From Rachicladosporium sp. CCFEE 5018 (taxonomy: Eukaryota; Ascomycota; Dothideomycetes; Cladosporiales; Cladosporiaceae): 64,000 nucleotides of DNA. Below are positions 43,836-55,483 of this stretch, piece after piece; positions within the stretch are counted from its first letter, which is position 1; each line of letters opens with the position of its first letter. The notes beneath the pieces are model-generated. The model was not told where the DNA came from. It did no database searches and was given only the letters and a program-made list of their open reading frames with translations. The stretch spans positions 1,411,439 to 1,475,438 of the forward strand of contig KZ111144.1 in the NCBI GenBank assembly GCA_002077045.2, read 5' to 3'. The translations under genes were made by a program, and so were the position numbers.

Positions 43836-44483
43836 AGTGGTTTCCGTATGGGAGGTCGAGACGATCGATGTACATACATTTGGAATGATTGCTGTCATGT
43901 GCTGGAAGAGTCTCTGCCAGCATCATACTCGTTCCCAGTCTGGTCTTTCGAAGCATACGCCAGCCCAACACTAGAGGCCGTCTCAACAGCATTTGTTCCG
44001 GAGATGAGTATTTGGTGCTGGCTTCCAGGATCCTCCAACGACCTCCACGCCATCCCACGAGCTCATATCTCGATCGGCAGATCGTACGCCACGCTCATCG
44101 GCGGCACACCCCTGCATGCACACTGACACGGACCCTTGCAAGCTTGCATGAAGTCATCAAAACCAATCTGCGGCTGTGCAGTAGTTTCTGTCGTTTGATT
44201 ATGTCCATACGATCCGTAGTAGTATGTTGCTGTGCAGATCGAGGTCCTCGATTGGCAGGTATGTAGCGAGCCGCACGTGGCTGTCATGATGGTCCGCACG
44301 AAGAACGACTGCCGTGACCGCAGGCCGCTGGTATCGTTTGGAAGTAGAGGCACGTAGCGTGAAGTCCTTCTCAAAGACAACCGAAGTAGTAACGAGTAGC
44401 ACCTCACTGCGATTGACCGCATTGAATGGGAGCGCGAGTAACTACCACCTCTCCCTCAAGTCCCACCAATACTCCAGCGCCAG
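43836..44483. other. Intergenic region, second copy
   Basis: 648 bp, same length as 27347-27994. Nothing beyond the doubtful minus-strand frame at 44063-44422. Confidence 0.4.
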
Positions 44484-45215
44484 ATGGGCAAAATGTCAAC
44501 AAGTCGCAAGGATGATTTCCACGTGATCATCGTAGGAGCTGGTTAGGATTCTGCTCAACAGCGTCGAGCAGGTAGCTTTACTAACGTTACTCTTCAGGTC
44601 TCTGTGGCCTCCTCATCGCTCAAGGTCTCAAGAAGCATGGCATATCGTTCAGCATCTACGAGAAGGAGTCGACGGCTGGTAGATCGCGTGACTGGGGCAT
44701 GGCCTACTTCTGGTCGGCGGACTACTTGCCCTACCTACTGCCTGAGCAACTCGTAGACAGATTGCCGGAAGTGCAGGTAGATCCGTTCTACAAGGCGCAG
44801 CCCGTTGAGTCGATGACCGTCACGAATGGACTGGACGGCAGTGCGATCAAGGTTGTGCCAAGTCCAGGTGGCAGGCGAGTGGGAAGGAAAGCGATCCGGA
44901 AGTTGTTTGCTGAGGGTATTGACATCAAGGTATGCTGATGCAATGTTATCTTTGTAACCGCGTGCTGATGGACCTCAAGTACGACCACAAGCTGGCTCCC
45001 ATATCATACCCCTCGAAGGACAAAGTGATTGCAACCTTCGAGAATGGCACTACGGCCGTCGGCAGCATCCTCATCGGCTCCGACGGTGGCGGCTCAGCCG
45101 TTCGAAGATCTCTCCTGGGTCCACTCGCAGAGCCAAAGCGGCTCCCTTTGTACATGGTGAACTTCAATGCGCGATATCGCAACCCAGAACATGCCGTTTT
45201 CATCAGATCCGGGCT
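44484..45215 (+). CDS. FAD-dependent monooxygenase, second copy, 5' part (cut by gap)
   Basis: Exons 44484..44541, 44598..44929 and 44980..45215, with lengths equal to the copy at 27995-28726 and ending at the same base. GAGLCG and GSDGGGSAVRR motifs present. The first intron begins GTTAGG instead of GTAAGG, a weaker donor. The 3' part of this copy is not in the window. Confidence 0.8.
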
Positions 45216-45315
45216 NNNNNNNNNNNNNNNNNNNNNNNNNNNNNNNNNNNNNNNNNNNNNNNNNNNNNNNNNNNNNNNNNNNNNNNNNNNNNNNNNNNNN
45301 NNNNNNNNNNNNNNN
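45216..45315. other. Assembly gap of 100 N
   Basis: Second 100-N spacer. Sequence before and after it belongs to the same gene, but the right side restarts 358 bp upstream of where the left side ended, so no sequence is truly missing here. Confidence 0.98.
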
Positions 45316-45673
45316 CCAAGTCCAGGTGGCAGGCGAGTGGGAAGGAAAGCGATCCGGAAGTTGTTTGCTGAGGGTATTGACATCAAGGTATGCTGATGCA
45401 ATGTTATCTTTGTAATCGCGTGCTGATGGACCTCAAGTACGACCACAAGCTGGCATCCATATCATACCCCTCGAAGGACAAAGTGATTGCAACCTTTGAG
45501 AATGGCACTACGGCCGTCGGCAGCATCCTCATCGGCTCCGATGGTGGCGGCTCAGCCGTTCGAAGATCTCTCTTGGGTCCACTCGCAGAGCCAAAGCGGC
45601 TCCCTTTGTACATGGTGAACTTCAATGCGCGATATCGCAACCCAGAACATGCCGTTTTCATCAGATCCGGGCT
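45316..45673 (+). repeat. 358-bp exact overlap with the end of contig 1
   Basis: Base-for-base identical, as far as I can read it, to 28369-28726, whereas contig 2 differs from both at several sites (for example taaccg for taatcg, ctggctccc for ctggcatcc). Contig 3 therefore continues contig 1's haplotype. Confidence 0.92.
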
Positions 45674-46401
45674 TCGTCACTTCGTCGATCATGGCGTACA
45701 TCCGAAAGGCATGTTCTTCCTGATGACGTTGCAGAGCGTGCCGGATCCGAAGAAGCCAGAGACGTGGAGCTTCCAGATCACGATCACTTAGCCACCTGGA
45801 ATGAGCCCGAACAAGGACAGTCCTGAGCCGCCACACACGCTCAAGGACTTGCAGGAGCTGACTAAGGACTGGCACAGCCCAAAGCGAGAGGCACTGCAGT
45901 GGCTTGGCGATGCAGAGGCAGTAGTTACAGACGGCTTCTTCGGCGAAAACGGGGAACACCCCCCCCTCTGCTGGGTTCGACACTGATGCAGATCCGTGGC
46001 AAGTCGTGATACCGAGCGACCGAGTCTCAGTCTGGATCCCGGAGCCGTGGGACAATCATGACGGCCGGACGACGCTCGTAGGTGATGCAGCGCACGCGAT
46101 GACTTTTCATCGTGGTCAAGGACTGAACAACTGCATTCGCGATGCCCGGGAGGTCGTGACTCGAATGACCAGATACATTAACGGCGAGGTCTCGCTGTCG
46201 GATGCGGTCGCAGAGTACGAGTCGGAGATGCTCGATCGTGGAGCTGCCGAAGTACGGACTAGCATGGAGCAAAGTCTTAAATGTCACAATTGGACGACGT
46301 TCCAGGATAGTCCTGTGATGAAGATCGGCGGAAATCCGATTCGTGCTGTGGAGAACGAGGACTGGAAGAAGATCTTGGCGGAGCAGGTGCAGGCGGCGTG
46401 A
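45316..46401 (+). pseudogene. FAD-dependent monooxygenase, 3' part, broken by a stop and a frameshift
   Basis: Remaining exon 2 (45316..45387), intron 45388..45437, exon 3 from 45438. The frame reads ILIGSDGGGSAVRR through to ETWSFQITIT, then TAG at 45789-45791; it resumes in the same frame (PPGMSPNKDSPEPPHTLKDL) to a run of eight C at about 45959-45966, after which the family sequence continues one frame over (SAGFDTDADPWQVVIP, then LVGDAAHAMTFHRGQGLNN, the GD motif that binds FAD phosphate/ribityl). It ends at 46401. No intron explains either break. One C too many in the run would account for the second; TGG to TAG for the first. Probably an inactive allele, or sequence error in part. Confidence 0.75.
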
Positions 46402-46950
46402 TCATGTAGATCGTGCACATATCGTCGCATCGGTATGTACAATACCACAGACGATGTTCAGGCGATATGCATCGGCATCACTAGATGGCTTAATCAAGCA
46501 TTTTACGTGTTTGCATAGCCCGCGCCATCTGTTTTGCACGGGTATCGCATCCAAGGCACTGGCCCATCAATGTGGAAGTGCACCTCCCTCGAATCTGGGC
46601 CTGAGGACATCCACGGTCGATGTGTGTGTGCCTGGTGGAGTATGTCTGGCGCTTGCAAAGGCGCAGCACGATGCGCCTTCTGCGTCCAAGCAATGTGAGG
46701 CGCTTTGCCGATTGCGGAAGGTGATCAACGGTCGTAGGTGCAGCAGAGTTCAAACTTCTGTCGTGCTTCTGGCACCGTTCACAGAGGTGTTACATTGGTG
46801 GTACATATAGCGACGCAGCACCCGTAGTTCTGCGTTTCGCGACGGTCTTTGTCTGAGTTGCATTTGTGCCTGGGCTGTATTGTAGACTGCTAGAAAGCGA
46901 GTCTGTCGAACTAAAAGGTCTTCTGTATTGGCTCACGAGCTGTATCTTCA
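46402..46950. other. Intergenic region / amidase promoter
   Basis: 549 bp between the monooxygenase and amidase genes on the same strand. No motif-bearing frame and no RNA gene seen. Confidence 0.5.
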
Positions 46951-48528
46951 ATGCCAAGCACTCGTACAGATCTTCATGTCCTAACGGCGACAGAGGCACT
47001 TGAATTGTTGCGACATGATGTATTCACGGTGGAAGAGTATGCAAAGGCGTTGTTGGCTCGGGTCAAGGAGCGAGACGAAGACATCGGAGCATGGGCGTAC
47101 TTAGGTGTGTTCCCTCTCTGGCGCTGTTAATCACACAGCTTAGACTAAAGGACGCAACGATAGACGAGTCACTTGTCCTGAGCCAGGCTCGGGCTCTTGA
47201 TGCGCGGCCTCATGCAGAACGTGGACCTCTGCATGGGTTGGCTGTGGGTGTGAAGGACAACATGAACACTGCCGGTAGCCCATTGGACCTTTCCCGTTGT
47301 GGTCGCAACTCATCTGATAGGGAGACAGATATGCCGACACAGCACGGCTCCTCTCTGTATCTAAATCACCGGTCAAATGTCGATTCGTCCCCCGTCTCTA
47401 TACTACGGAGCGCCGGCGCTCTGATTTTCGGTGCGTGATGCTGATATCGCCGAGGGACTGACTGACGTAGCTGGCAGGCAAGACCACGACGCCAGAGTTC
47501 ACTGTACTCAACAGCGGGCCCTCCACAGCCAACCCGCACGACAAGGCGCGGACCCCAGGCGGCTCCTCCACTGGGTCCGCAGCCGCTGTAGCTGACTTCC
47601 AAGTTCCGTTGAGCATAGGTACACAGAACGGCGGAAGCATCGTCCGACCCGCCTCATACTCCGGAATCTTCGCCATGAAACCGACACACAACCTGATCTC
47701 AGCTGAAGGAGTGAAGATGGTGTCTTTTAATCTCGACACATGTGGATTCTTCGCGCGCTGTATTGAAGACATACAGTTAGTAGCCCAAATCTTCAACGTC
47801 AGGAGTGCTATTTTGCCGGGCAAGAAGCCCATCGATCAGCTGAAAGTCGCATTTGTCAAGTCGCCCTTCTGGGATATGGCCGGGCCAGGCACTGTCTCAG
47901 CCATGGACACTGCTGCTCGGGTTCTGTGCGCCCATGGCGTGAGTGTCGAAGAACCCGAGCTACCATGGGAACTTGGCGATGCCACACTGCTAGAGCAGAC
48001 TCACAATATGGTACTACGTGCGGAGGCACGGTCTGCGTTCCTGATGGAATATCGCATGGAGGGTGCGAGAGAGAAGCTAGACCAATATGTCATTGATATG
48101 GTAGAGAACAAGGACGAGTACACGCTCGACGACACCATACTGGCCGTGAAGCGATATGCAGACATGCGAACTGCTTTCGACAAGTTTGCAAGTCAATACG
48201 ACGCCATTATAACGCCGAGCGCTGTCGATATCGCGCCTCTTGGTCTCGATGATATGGGTCCATACATCTTCAATTTTCTTTGGACGGTGAGTTATCTCGC
48301 GGTGGTGGGAGCCAAAATCTTGCTGACTCTTGATCACAGGGCCTCCATGGACCGGCGATGCACATACCCGCCTTCGTGGGGGCTGAAGGAATGCCGGTAG
48401 GGATCTCTGTCGTGCAAAGTCGGTATCAAGATCAACGGTTGCTTGCACATTGTCAAGCGCTCTGTGTACCCCTAATGGCGGAGGGCGGCTGGAGTGCAAG
48501 GTTATCGCAGCCTAGCAGTAAGATGTAG
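46951..48528 (+). CDS. Amidase (amidase signature family)
   Basis: Five exons, join(46951..47106,47151..47274,47329..47430,47478..48286,48340..48528), 459 aa. Ser-cisSer-Lys triad visible: Lys87 in GVKDN, the GGSSTGSA motif with Ser157, and nucleophile Ser181 in GTQNGGSIVRPAS; the 24-residue Ser-Ser spacing matches the family. Length is slightly short for the family. Introns are 54, 47 and 53 nt, plus a first intron of 44 nt with an AAG acceptor, which is the least certain junction. The enzyme hydrolyses an amide to acid and ammonia, probably in the cytosol; substrate unknown. It follows the monooxygenase and may act in the same route (inference). Confidence 0.85.
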
Positions 48529-49668
48529 TGGACACTGATGGCGCCATACAGCCGGTATAATCATTGTGTTGTCGCGTCCTCTTCCTGATAATTTGCCCAT
48601 ACCTTTGGAAACCGAATGCTGCGAAAGTGCATGGGTCCCGATGCACGATACTCATCCAAGTGACCCGGTACACAGCTGCATGTCCCAGAGCTTCGCATGC
48701 ATTTTCCAGTGTGACCAGTGTGCACCTACTCCAATTGAGGAAACCAGGCTTCCCTGGACATTGTGAGATTCAGGTCCGGCAGATTTCTCGATGCACGATT
48801 CGGGAAGTAGCCTGAAGAGGCTGCAAATCGTTCCGTAAGGTAGGAAGCAAACGCTCGTCAGCCATCACACACGTGAGTACTCTAGACCCCCACAACACAT
48901 ATCCATGTGCGCCAAGCCTTCTACTTCTGATACGTGTACCTTGAGAAGGGAGTAAGCCTCGTAGTCGGACACCAACGTCACCTTGGATCTGCTTGGCCTC
49001 GGGTAGGTTGACTGAGAAGGCAGCTAAGACAACAGTACTGTACTGCAGTCAATCATGACCGCCTCAAGGACAGCCACGATGGCATGCATGAAGCTTTCGA
49101 TGCGGTGCGTCAACGCACCTTATGCGAGCTGCACCCCCACGTGTTGAGCGCGTAGCTTTCGCGCCCAACGGATGTCGCCAAGACAGAAGGCGGCTCGAGA
49201 CGCCCGACGAGCACGAGGAGTACATGCGTCCACGAATCGCAACGCTGCGCGGTCTGCAAGCCATGGAAAACTGGGTGGTCAGAGGTCCACCCCGATGCCC
49301 AACGCCAGTCAATACATGGAAATTTTGGCGCCCAAGTGTCTCGAAATTATGGTGAAGGCTTTCTCCTGATGCTCTGTCGACGCAGCGCTACGGGAGCACC
49401 ATGGCGAGGCTGCTACTTTAGGGCAACCGGCCTCATCGCTGATGGCCCAGCTGAGGGCTAAACCAGCGCAAGACTGGGATGTCGGAGTCTGCGCGGCTTG
49501 ACGTTTGAGGCTGAAGCAGACGAGGGATGCAAGGCAATCGACAGGCGATCTTTAAGCTGCGTCCTCGTCACTTCATAACGCGGCCGCCAGTGCGAGTGGT
49601 ATGTAACGATAGCTGAGCATAGTGATACCCTGATATACGTTGGTGCAGGACAATGAGTCGACACCGCA
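48529..49668. other. Intergenic region upstream of the NLR gene
   Basis: 1.14 kb without a convincing gene. Short frames at 49064-49355 overlap on both strands without motifs. Likely 3' UTR of the amidase and promoter of the receptor gene. Confidence 0.5.
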
Positions 49669-52600
49669 ATGCGCTTCGTACACCGCGATCAGGATGGTGC
49701 ACTAACACTCACGGACGACATCATTGACCAACGCAGGAGGCCTCCGTACGCTATACTCTCGCATACGTGGCTTGTAGGTAGCACAGAACTCACTTATGCA
49801 GACTTCCAAGCTGGTATCGCGGAGCGGAAGACGAAGAGCTTCGCGAAGATCCGCTTCGCCAGCGATCAGGCAGCCAAGGATGGCTTGGATCATGTCTGGG
49901 TCGATACGTGCTGTATCGATAGGATGAACGGCCCAGAGCATGCAGAGGCTATCGTGTCGATGTTCCGCTGGTATCGGGAGGCCACACGATGCTACGCTTA
50001 TCTCACCGATGTTGACGTATTAACGGATGTGGCCGGTAGCACTCTGTTTCCGCAATCATGGGAGGCTGCGCTGCACCGTAGTCGATGGTTCACTCGTGGA
50101 TGGACTCTTCAAGAGATGCTAGCACCAACCTCGGTCGATTTCTTCTCCTGCAATGGAGTATATCTTGGGTCCAGGGCCTCGCCCGAACTTCAACGTCACA
50201 TACAGCACATCACCAATATCCCCTCGTCTGCATTACAAGGAGGGTCTCTTGCTGACTACACCATCGAAACCCGTTTGTCCTGGGTGGAGGGTAGGGAGAC
50301 CCAACGTGAGGAGGACAAATGGTACTCGATGATGGGCATCGCCGACGTTGTCATACCTATTATATACGGAGAAGGTAGCCTGCATGCCTATCAGCGGTTA
50401 AGAGAGGCCATCAACGCCCAACATGCCAAGTTTTTCAACTCAGACAGCCTGCTCGACACTTTACCGACAACTGCATCGGCTGCATTCAACTCTGCTGAGA
50501 ATCAGTATAACGCCACCTGCCTAGCAAATACTAGGGCAACGCTTCTGGACGAGATCAAGCAGTGGGCCGACGGTGCTGATGACAGGTTTGTTTATTGGCT
50601 GAACGGAAGCGCCGGAACTGGCAAGTCTACCATCGCACGTACCCTGGCACAGCATTACGAAGAACAACGTCGCCTCGGCGGAAGCTATTTCTTCTCCGCA
50701 GGTGGTGGAGCAGCCAGTGGAGCCGCGAAACTTCTGACAACGTTGGCTTCCCAACTTGCACGAAATATACCAGCTAGTGCGATTCATATCCACAACGCCA
50801 TCGTGGATCACAAGGACATCGCGAAGCTTGGGCTTCGTGAGCAGTGGGAGAAGCTGATCATCAACCCACTGACTAAGGTCGGACAGAGCACAACGTACGC
50901 TACGATCGTCTTCATCTGGGATGCGCTAGATGAATGCAGTGACGTACGCGAGATTCGTGAGGTATTACAGCTGCTAGCTAGAACGACTGCTTTGAAAGCT
51001 ACCAGACTCCGCGTTCTGGTCACTAGCCGACCAGAGCCTCACATTCGTCGCTGCTTCAATCTCATCGGCAATGCTGATCGGCACGAGTGTGCCCTACATG
51101 AGATGGAGCAGGCCGTCGTCGAGGAAGACATCGCCACATTCTTCAAAGACGCTTTTGCCACTTTGCGCCGTGAATTGAGCTTCGACCATACATGGCCGGG
51201 TGAAAAAGCCTTAGCAGCCTTCGTCTACCAGGCGCAAGGTCTGTTTATATGGGCGTCTACTGCGTACCGGTACATCTCGGAGGGCGACGAGTTCATCGAT
51301 GAACGAATTGGGCAGATCTTGGTTGGGCGTGGGCAGAATCATCAAGGATACAGACGTCGGTCCAGTCTCGGAGGACCTGAGCAAAGGCTAGACGAGATTT
51401 ACACGACAGTGCTCCAGCAAGCGACAAGACGATCACTAAGCGAAGACGAGAGGATCACGCTCCATGCGAGGCTGCGGCACATTCTGGGCACACTTGCAAC
51501 TATGCAATCTCCACTCCCGTTAGGAGCTCTAGCAGACCTGCTTGGACTGTCCCCGCGAGATGTTGAGGTCTCATTGAGTCAGCTTCATGCCATCGTCAAT
51601 ATACCTCGGGATCGGGCGCGTCCCATCAAATTGCACCACCCATCCTTCCGCGACTATCTACTTCACGAGGGAAGGTGCACGGACGTTAACTTCCGGATAC
51701 ATCCTGCAGAAGCACACTCTGCGATGGCAAGCTGCTGCATCCAGCGCTTGACCATCATGCTCAAAAGTGACATGTGTAAGCTCGGTTCTCCGGGGACCTT
51801 ACGTGAAGACGTCGAGCCCTCACGACTACAGGCTCTCATGCCCTTAGATGTGCAGTACGCATGTGCATATTGGGTTGAGCACTTGCGGCAAGGGACCTCA
51901 AACGAGCAGAATAACGCGATCGCGTTCCAGTTCTACAGCAAGTTCTTCCTGCAGTGGTTTGAGGCGCTCAGCCTCCTTGGACGAGCCTCTGAGGTCGCCG
52001 CTGTTGTCAGGACTTACCAATCGCTGCTGCCCGTAAGTCGCTGCCCTCGCCTTCGGATATTCGGATGCTATCTGACTGATCTCCGCAGTTCCACAGCAAT
52101 GTAAGCCAGATCCGCTTCATCAAAGACTCTAGGCGATTCATCGGCGCATTTGATGCCATCATCGAACGAGTGCCCCTCCAGATCTACAGCGCAGCTCTCG
52201 TGTACGCACGCCCTACGAATATGCTACGACGGCACTTTTGGCATCACTTGACCGACCTCATTAAGCGCGTATGCGTAGTCCGAGCTGACGCCCCTGATCC
52301 GAAGGACACCTACAACTACGTAAATAATCTGGCTTTCACCCCTGACGGAAGTCAGCTGTCATCTGGCTCTAACGATGAACGGGTAAGAGTGTGGGGAGTC
52401 CCGACCATGAGTGTTCTGGCGGAATGCCTCGGTCACGTTGACAAGGTCAGTTCGACCGCTATCTCGCCTGACGGAACACTGCTCGCCTCCGGCGCCGATG
52501 ATTATGAAGTTCGTTTATGGCACATGGAAAACAAGCAAGTTTATCGTGTACTGCTTGGTCACTCGAAATGGGTGAACTGTGTGATTTTTGCGCACAGCGG

Positions 52601-54302
52601 AATCAGGCTTGCATCGGGTTCGATGGACGGAACGATACGCTTGTGGGACATTGCTCCCAACACGGAGCCAGAGGTAATCGAACTTGAAGAAGGTGGTATC
52701 AACTCACTCGCCTTCTCGCCGGACGATAGCTTGCTCGCAGCTGGTACCGTTGACCAGACGATCCCTCTGTGGGATATGAAGCAGCGCAAAATTCGAATGC
52801 ATCTGCAGGGTCACACACGAGCTGTGAATTCCGTCACGTTCTCCTTCGATGGGACTCGGCTAGCTTCGGGCTCGAACGACGAGACAATTCGAGTATGGAG
52901 TGTGTTGGACGGCGAATCGATCATGAGACTCACTGGTCACTCGAGCAAAGTCTGGGCAGTGGCCTTCTCGCGAGACGGACGCCAGATTGCATCCGGGTCC
53001 GAAGATCGCACAATTCGACTCTGGGATGCTGCAAATGGCAATCTCTTGCACAGACTTTTGGGTCACCAAAGTGGTATCAATGCTGTGGTGTATGCTCCAT
53101 CCGGGAACCTGCTTGCGTCTTGTTCTTTCGATGATGATGTCGTTCTCTGGAACAGCGAGAAAGCTGAGTGTCATGAACGCCTCCCTGACTTTGGGGAGTT
53201 AGGACTGATGACCACTGCTGCTCCACGCGTTGCGGAAGCAGTGGAAACCAGTCCTGCCGTCAGTGATGCTCGAGCACATGCGAGTGTAGTCACCTGCGTC
53301 GCAATCTCCCCCGATGGCAACCTTGTTGCGTCGGGATCGACAGACACCACTGTGAAGATCTGGTCAATCGACGGCGTCCAGTCCTACAACTTAGCCGGGC
53401 ACACGGCAAGTATACACCTGGTCGTGTTCTCGCCGCTTTGTGACACCCTAGCTACCGCTTCCACCGACGGGAAGCTATGTCTATGGGATCCAAGATCTGG
53501 CACTCTACGTTATAGGCTCCCTGGTCACGAGCAGCTTATACACGCCGTCTGTTTCTCCAGTGATGGAGTGCTGCTCGCATCTTGTTCGGAAGACATGACG
53601 GCTAGACTTTGGGACTGCAGATCGGGCAAGAACATTCATACATTTGGGGATCACACTGCGCGCATCAATGGTGTCGCTCTCAGTCCCAATGGCACCCGCT
53701 TGGTGACCTGCTCAGACGACAAGACGACACGCATGTGGAATGTGGATACTACCGAGCCTGCTACAGCGAGCACGGAAGTTGAGAACGTAATCTACGACAA
53801 TGCTGTTAAGGCGATCGCTTTCTCTGCCGACGGCAAGAATCTGTGTGCTGCTTTCTTGGACGGTAGCGTCGTCGTCTCCGACGTAGATGGAAAACACCAC
53901 AAGACCCTGGAGGGTCACACTCGACCCGTCACTTCAGTAGCATTCTCAAATGACGGCAAGGTGCTTGCAACGGCTTCTGAAGATGAAATGATCGTCATCT
54001 GGGACCTGGAACTCAATGAAAAGCAGACTCGTATGCAGTTGGGCACAGTCGTTCGACGACTGGCATTCTCCGAGACTGATGAAAATGTCGAGACAGATCG
54101 AGGTTGGATCGGCGTAGGTGCCTCGCCGGTGAACCCTAGTACCATGTCGCGCGGACTATTCGTCACGAAAGACTGGGTGTCCATTAAGGGCAATAATGTG
54201 CTGCATCTCGCGGACGATCAAGCAGCCACATGTGTCGCAACGTGGCGAGACGCTGCTGTGCTAGGACACGCATCCGGGGCTCTCACGTTCATTGGATTCT
54301 GA
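49669..54302 (+). CDS. HET-NACHT-WD40 NLR-type receptor (HNWD architecture)
   Basis: Two exons, join(49669..52032,52089..54302), 1525 aa; 56-nt intron GTAAGT..CGCAG. HET domain at the N-terminus (PPYAILSHTW at residues 25-34, VWVDTCCIDR, SRWFTRGWTLQEMLAP, EDKWYSMMGIADV). NACHT NTPase follows: P-loop NGSAGTGKST at 312-321, Walker B IVFIWDALDEC at 413-423, then helical winged-helix-like sequence. From about residue 866 there are 13-14 WD40 repeats (GHxxxVxxVAFSPDG...LASGSxDxTIRLWD), enough for two seven-bladed propellers; one linker (after VVLWNSEKAECHER) is longer than usual. The exon junction restores the conserved FHSNVSQIRFIKDSRRFI...VPLQIYSAALVYA linker of NACHT-WD40 proteins. This is the layout of Podospora het-d/het-e/het-r, which govern non-self recognition and cell death. 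Repeats here are diverged, unlike the near-identical repeats of highly variable HNWD genes. Confidence 0.93.
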
Positions 54303-54669
54303 GCTTCAGGGCGGCAATATCTTTCAGTCAATGATGACTCCAATTTCTACTACAGAGATAATGAATTTGCAAGACCTTGACAATAGTGTGATCTACCCTC
54401 GTGGTATCGACCGTGATCTTCGGTATTTCTCATACATCAGCTGTAAATCTGCTATTGTATGTATATGTAAACGTTGTATACCTAGATGTAGCTGTACTCC
54501 GTTGCCATCGTGCCTTCACAAGGTCTCCAACAACCACAGGTCGCGCAGCCGCCGACATCGCACGTAGGGTAGTTCTGTCATCTCCGGCCGGCGTTCCTTG
54601 TGAACTGCTCTCTTGTCACTTATGTAGTACGAGGACTGACGACTAGTACTACGCTATCGGTCGTTCGAC
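54303..54669. other. Intergenic region
   Basis: 367 bp between the receptor gene and the GFA gene, both on the plus strand. AT-richer than its surroundings near 54340-54500. No gene seen. Confidence 0.5.
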
Positions 54670-55299
54670 ATGGCTACCGCATCAGATCCGAAGGCTCCTC
54701 TTGGAGAGGGACTCTTTAGCGGCTCCTGCGCATGCGGCGCCATCACATTCGTCTGCACGACCACGCCCAAATCGGTCACGAACTGCTATTGCAACACATG
54801 TCGTAAGGCCTCCGGTGCGAGCCACCAAACCTATGCAAATATTCCGCAAGAGTCGGTGAACTATCACGAGCGCGGTACTGGGCTAGCTAGACCATCCTCA
54901 ACTGGCCGCGACAACGGTAGCAGGATCGACTTAAATCTCTCGGACGTCGCCATGCGGTCATACTGCAGCTACTGCCACACGCCGCTGTCTATGCAGTATC
55001 GCAAGCAGCCTGACCGATTGCACATCTGTGTAGGATCTGTCGACGCGGACAGTGTCGCAGGCGATGATCTCAGGAGAGCTCTGATGGCTACGCAGAACAT
55101 CTTCATGAGTCAGAAGCCAGTGTGGGTCAAGGTGGACGATGGACTACCTGCCTTTGACAGGTTCGATGGAGACTTTGAAGACCTCATTGAAGGGCGATCC
55201 GAAAGCACGCCGGGAAAGCTCGACAGCAGGGCCGGGAAGGACGTAAAGTTGTCTTGTCATCGCATGCACGATGCTTCCAGCCAAGCGCCGACACTTTGA
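54670..55299 (+). CDS. GFA/CENP-V family zinc protein
   Basis: 209 aa, single exon, gttcgacATGGC start. Zinc ligands of the glutathione-dependent formaldehyde-activating fold: GSCACGAITF (Cys20, Cys22), NCYCNTCRKASGA (Cys39, Cys41, Cys44) and SYCSYCHTPL (Cys99, Cys102). The C-terminal 50 residues are extra to the domain and low in conservation. Fungal members are many and mostly uncharacterised; a carbon-sulfur lyase-like activity on glutathione adducts is the family's nominal role. Confidence 0.88.
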   Translation: MATASDPKAPLGEGLFSGSCACGAITFVCTTTPKSVTNCYCNTCRKASGASHQTYANIPQESVNYHERGTGLARPSSTGRDNGSRIDLNLSDVAMRSYCSYCHTPLSMQYRKQPDRLHICVGSVDADSVAGDDLRRALMATQNIFMSQKPVWVKVDDGLPAFDRFDGDFEDLIEGRSESTPGKLDSRAGKDVKLSCHRMHDASSQAPTL

Positions 55300-55483
55300 G
55301 GGAGGAAGAAAGTGTTCTTTCTCCCTGCGCGATCACACCAGACACTTCTTCCACGTCCCAGACACAGCTTCTGCTGCCTGTGCTCATGTTGAATTCACCA
55401 GCACAGGTACATAATGCGAGCGGTCTGCCGTGGAGGAGTACAAGTCACTACGCACAAGCGAGCTGCGTTCCCAAAGCGACACC

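Larger units (their letters stand above)
28827..45215 (+). repeat. Copy B of the duplicated block (alternative haplotype or homeolog)
   Basis: About 16.4 kb, bounded on both sides by N gaps. Its first 473 nt are identical to 10787-11259 and its last ~95 nt are identical to the end of contig 1, while its middle diverges; this is the signature of one arm of an assembly bubble rather than a chromosomal tandem duplication. Confidence 0.85.

Noticed and set aside
10787..45215. A true chromosomal tandem duplication
   Set aside because: Both borders coincide with 100-N gaps inside genes, and contig 3 overlaps contig 1 exactly, which fits a misplaced haplotype much better.
49669..52104. Treating HET-NACHT and WD40 frames as two separate genes
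   Set aside because: A standard 56-nt intron (52033-52088) joins them in frame and rebuilds a conserved linker.
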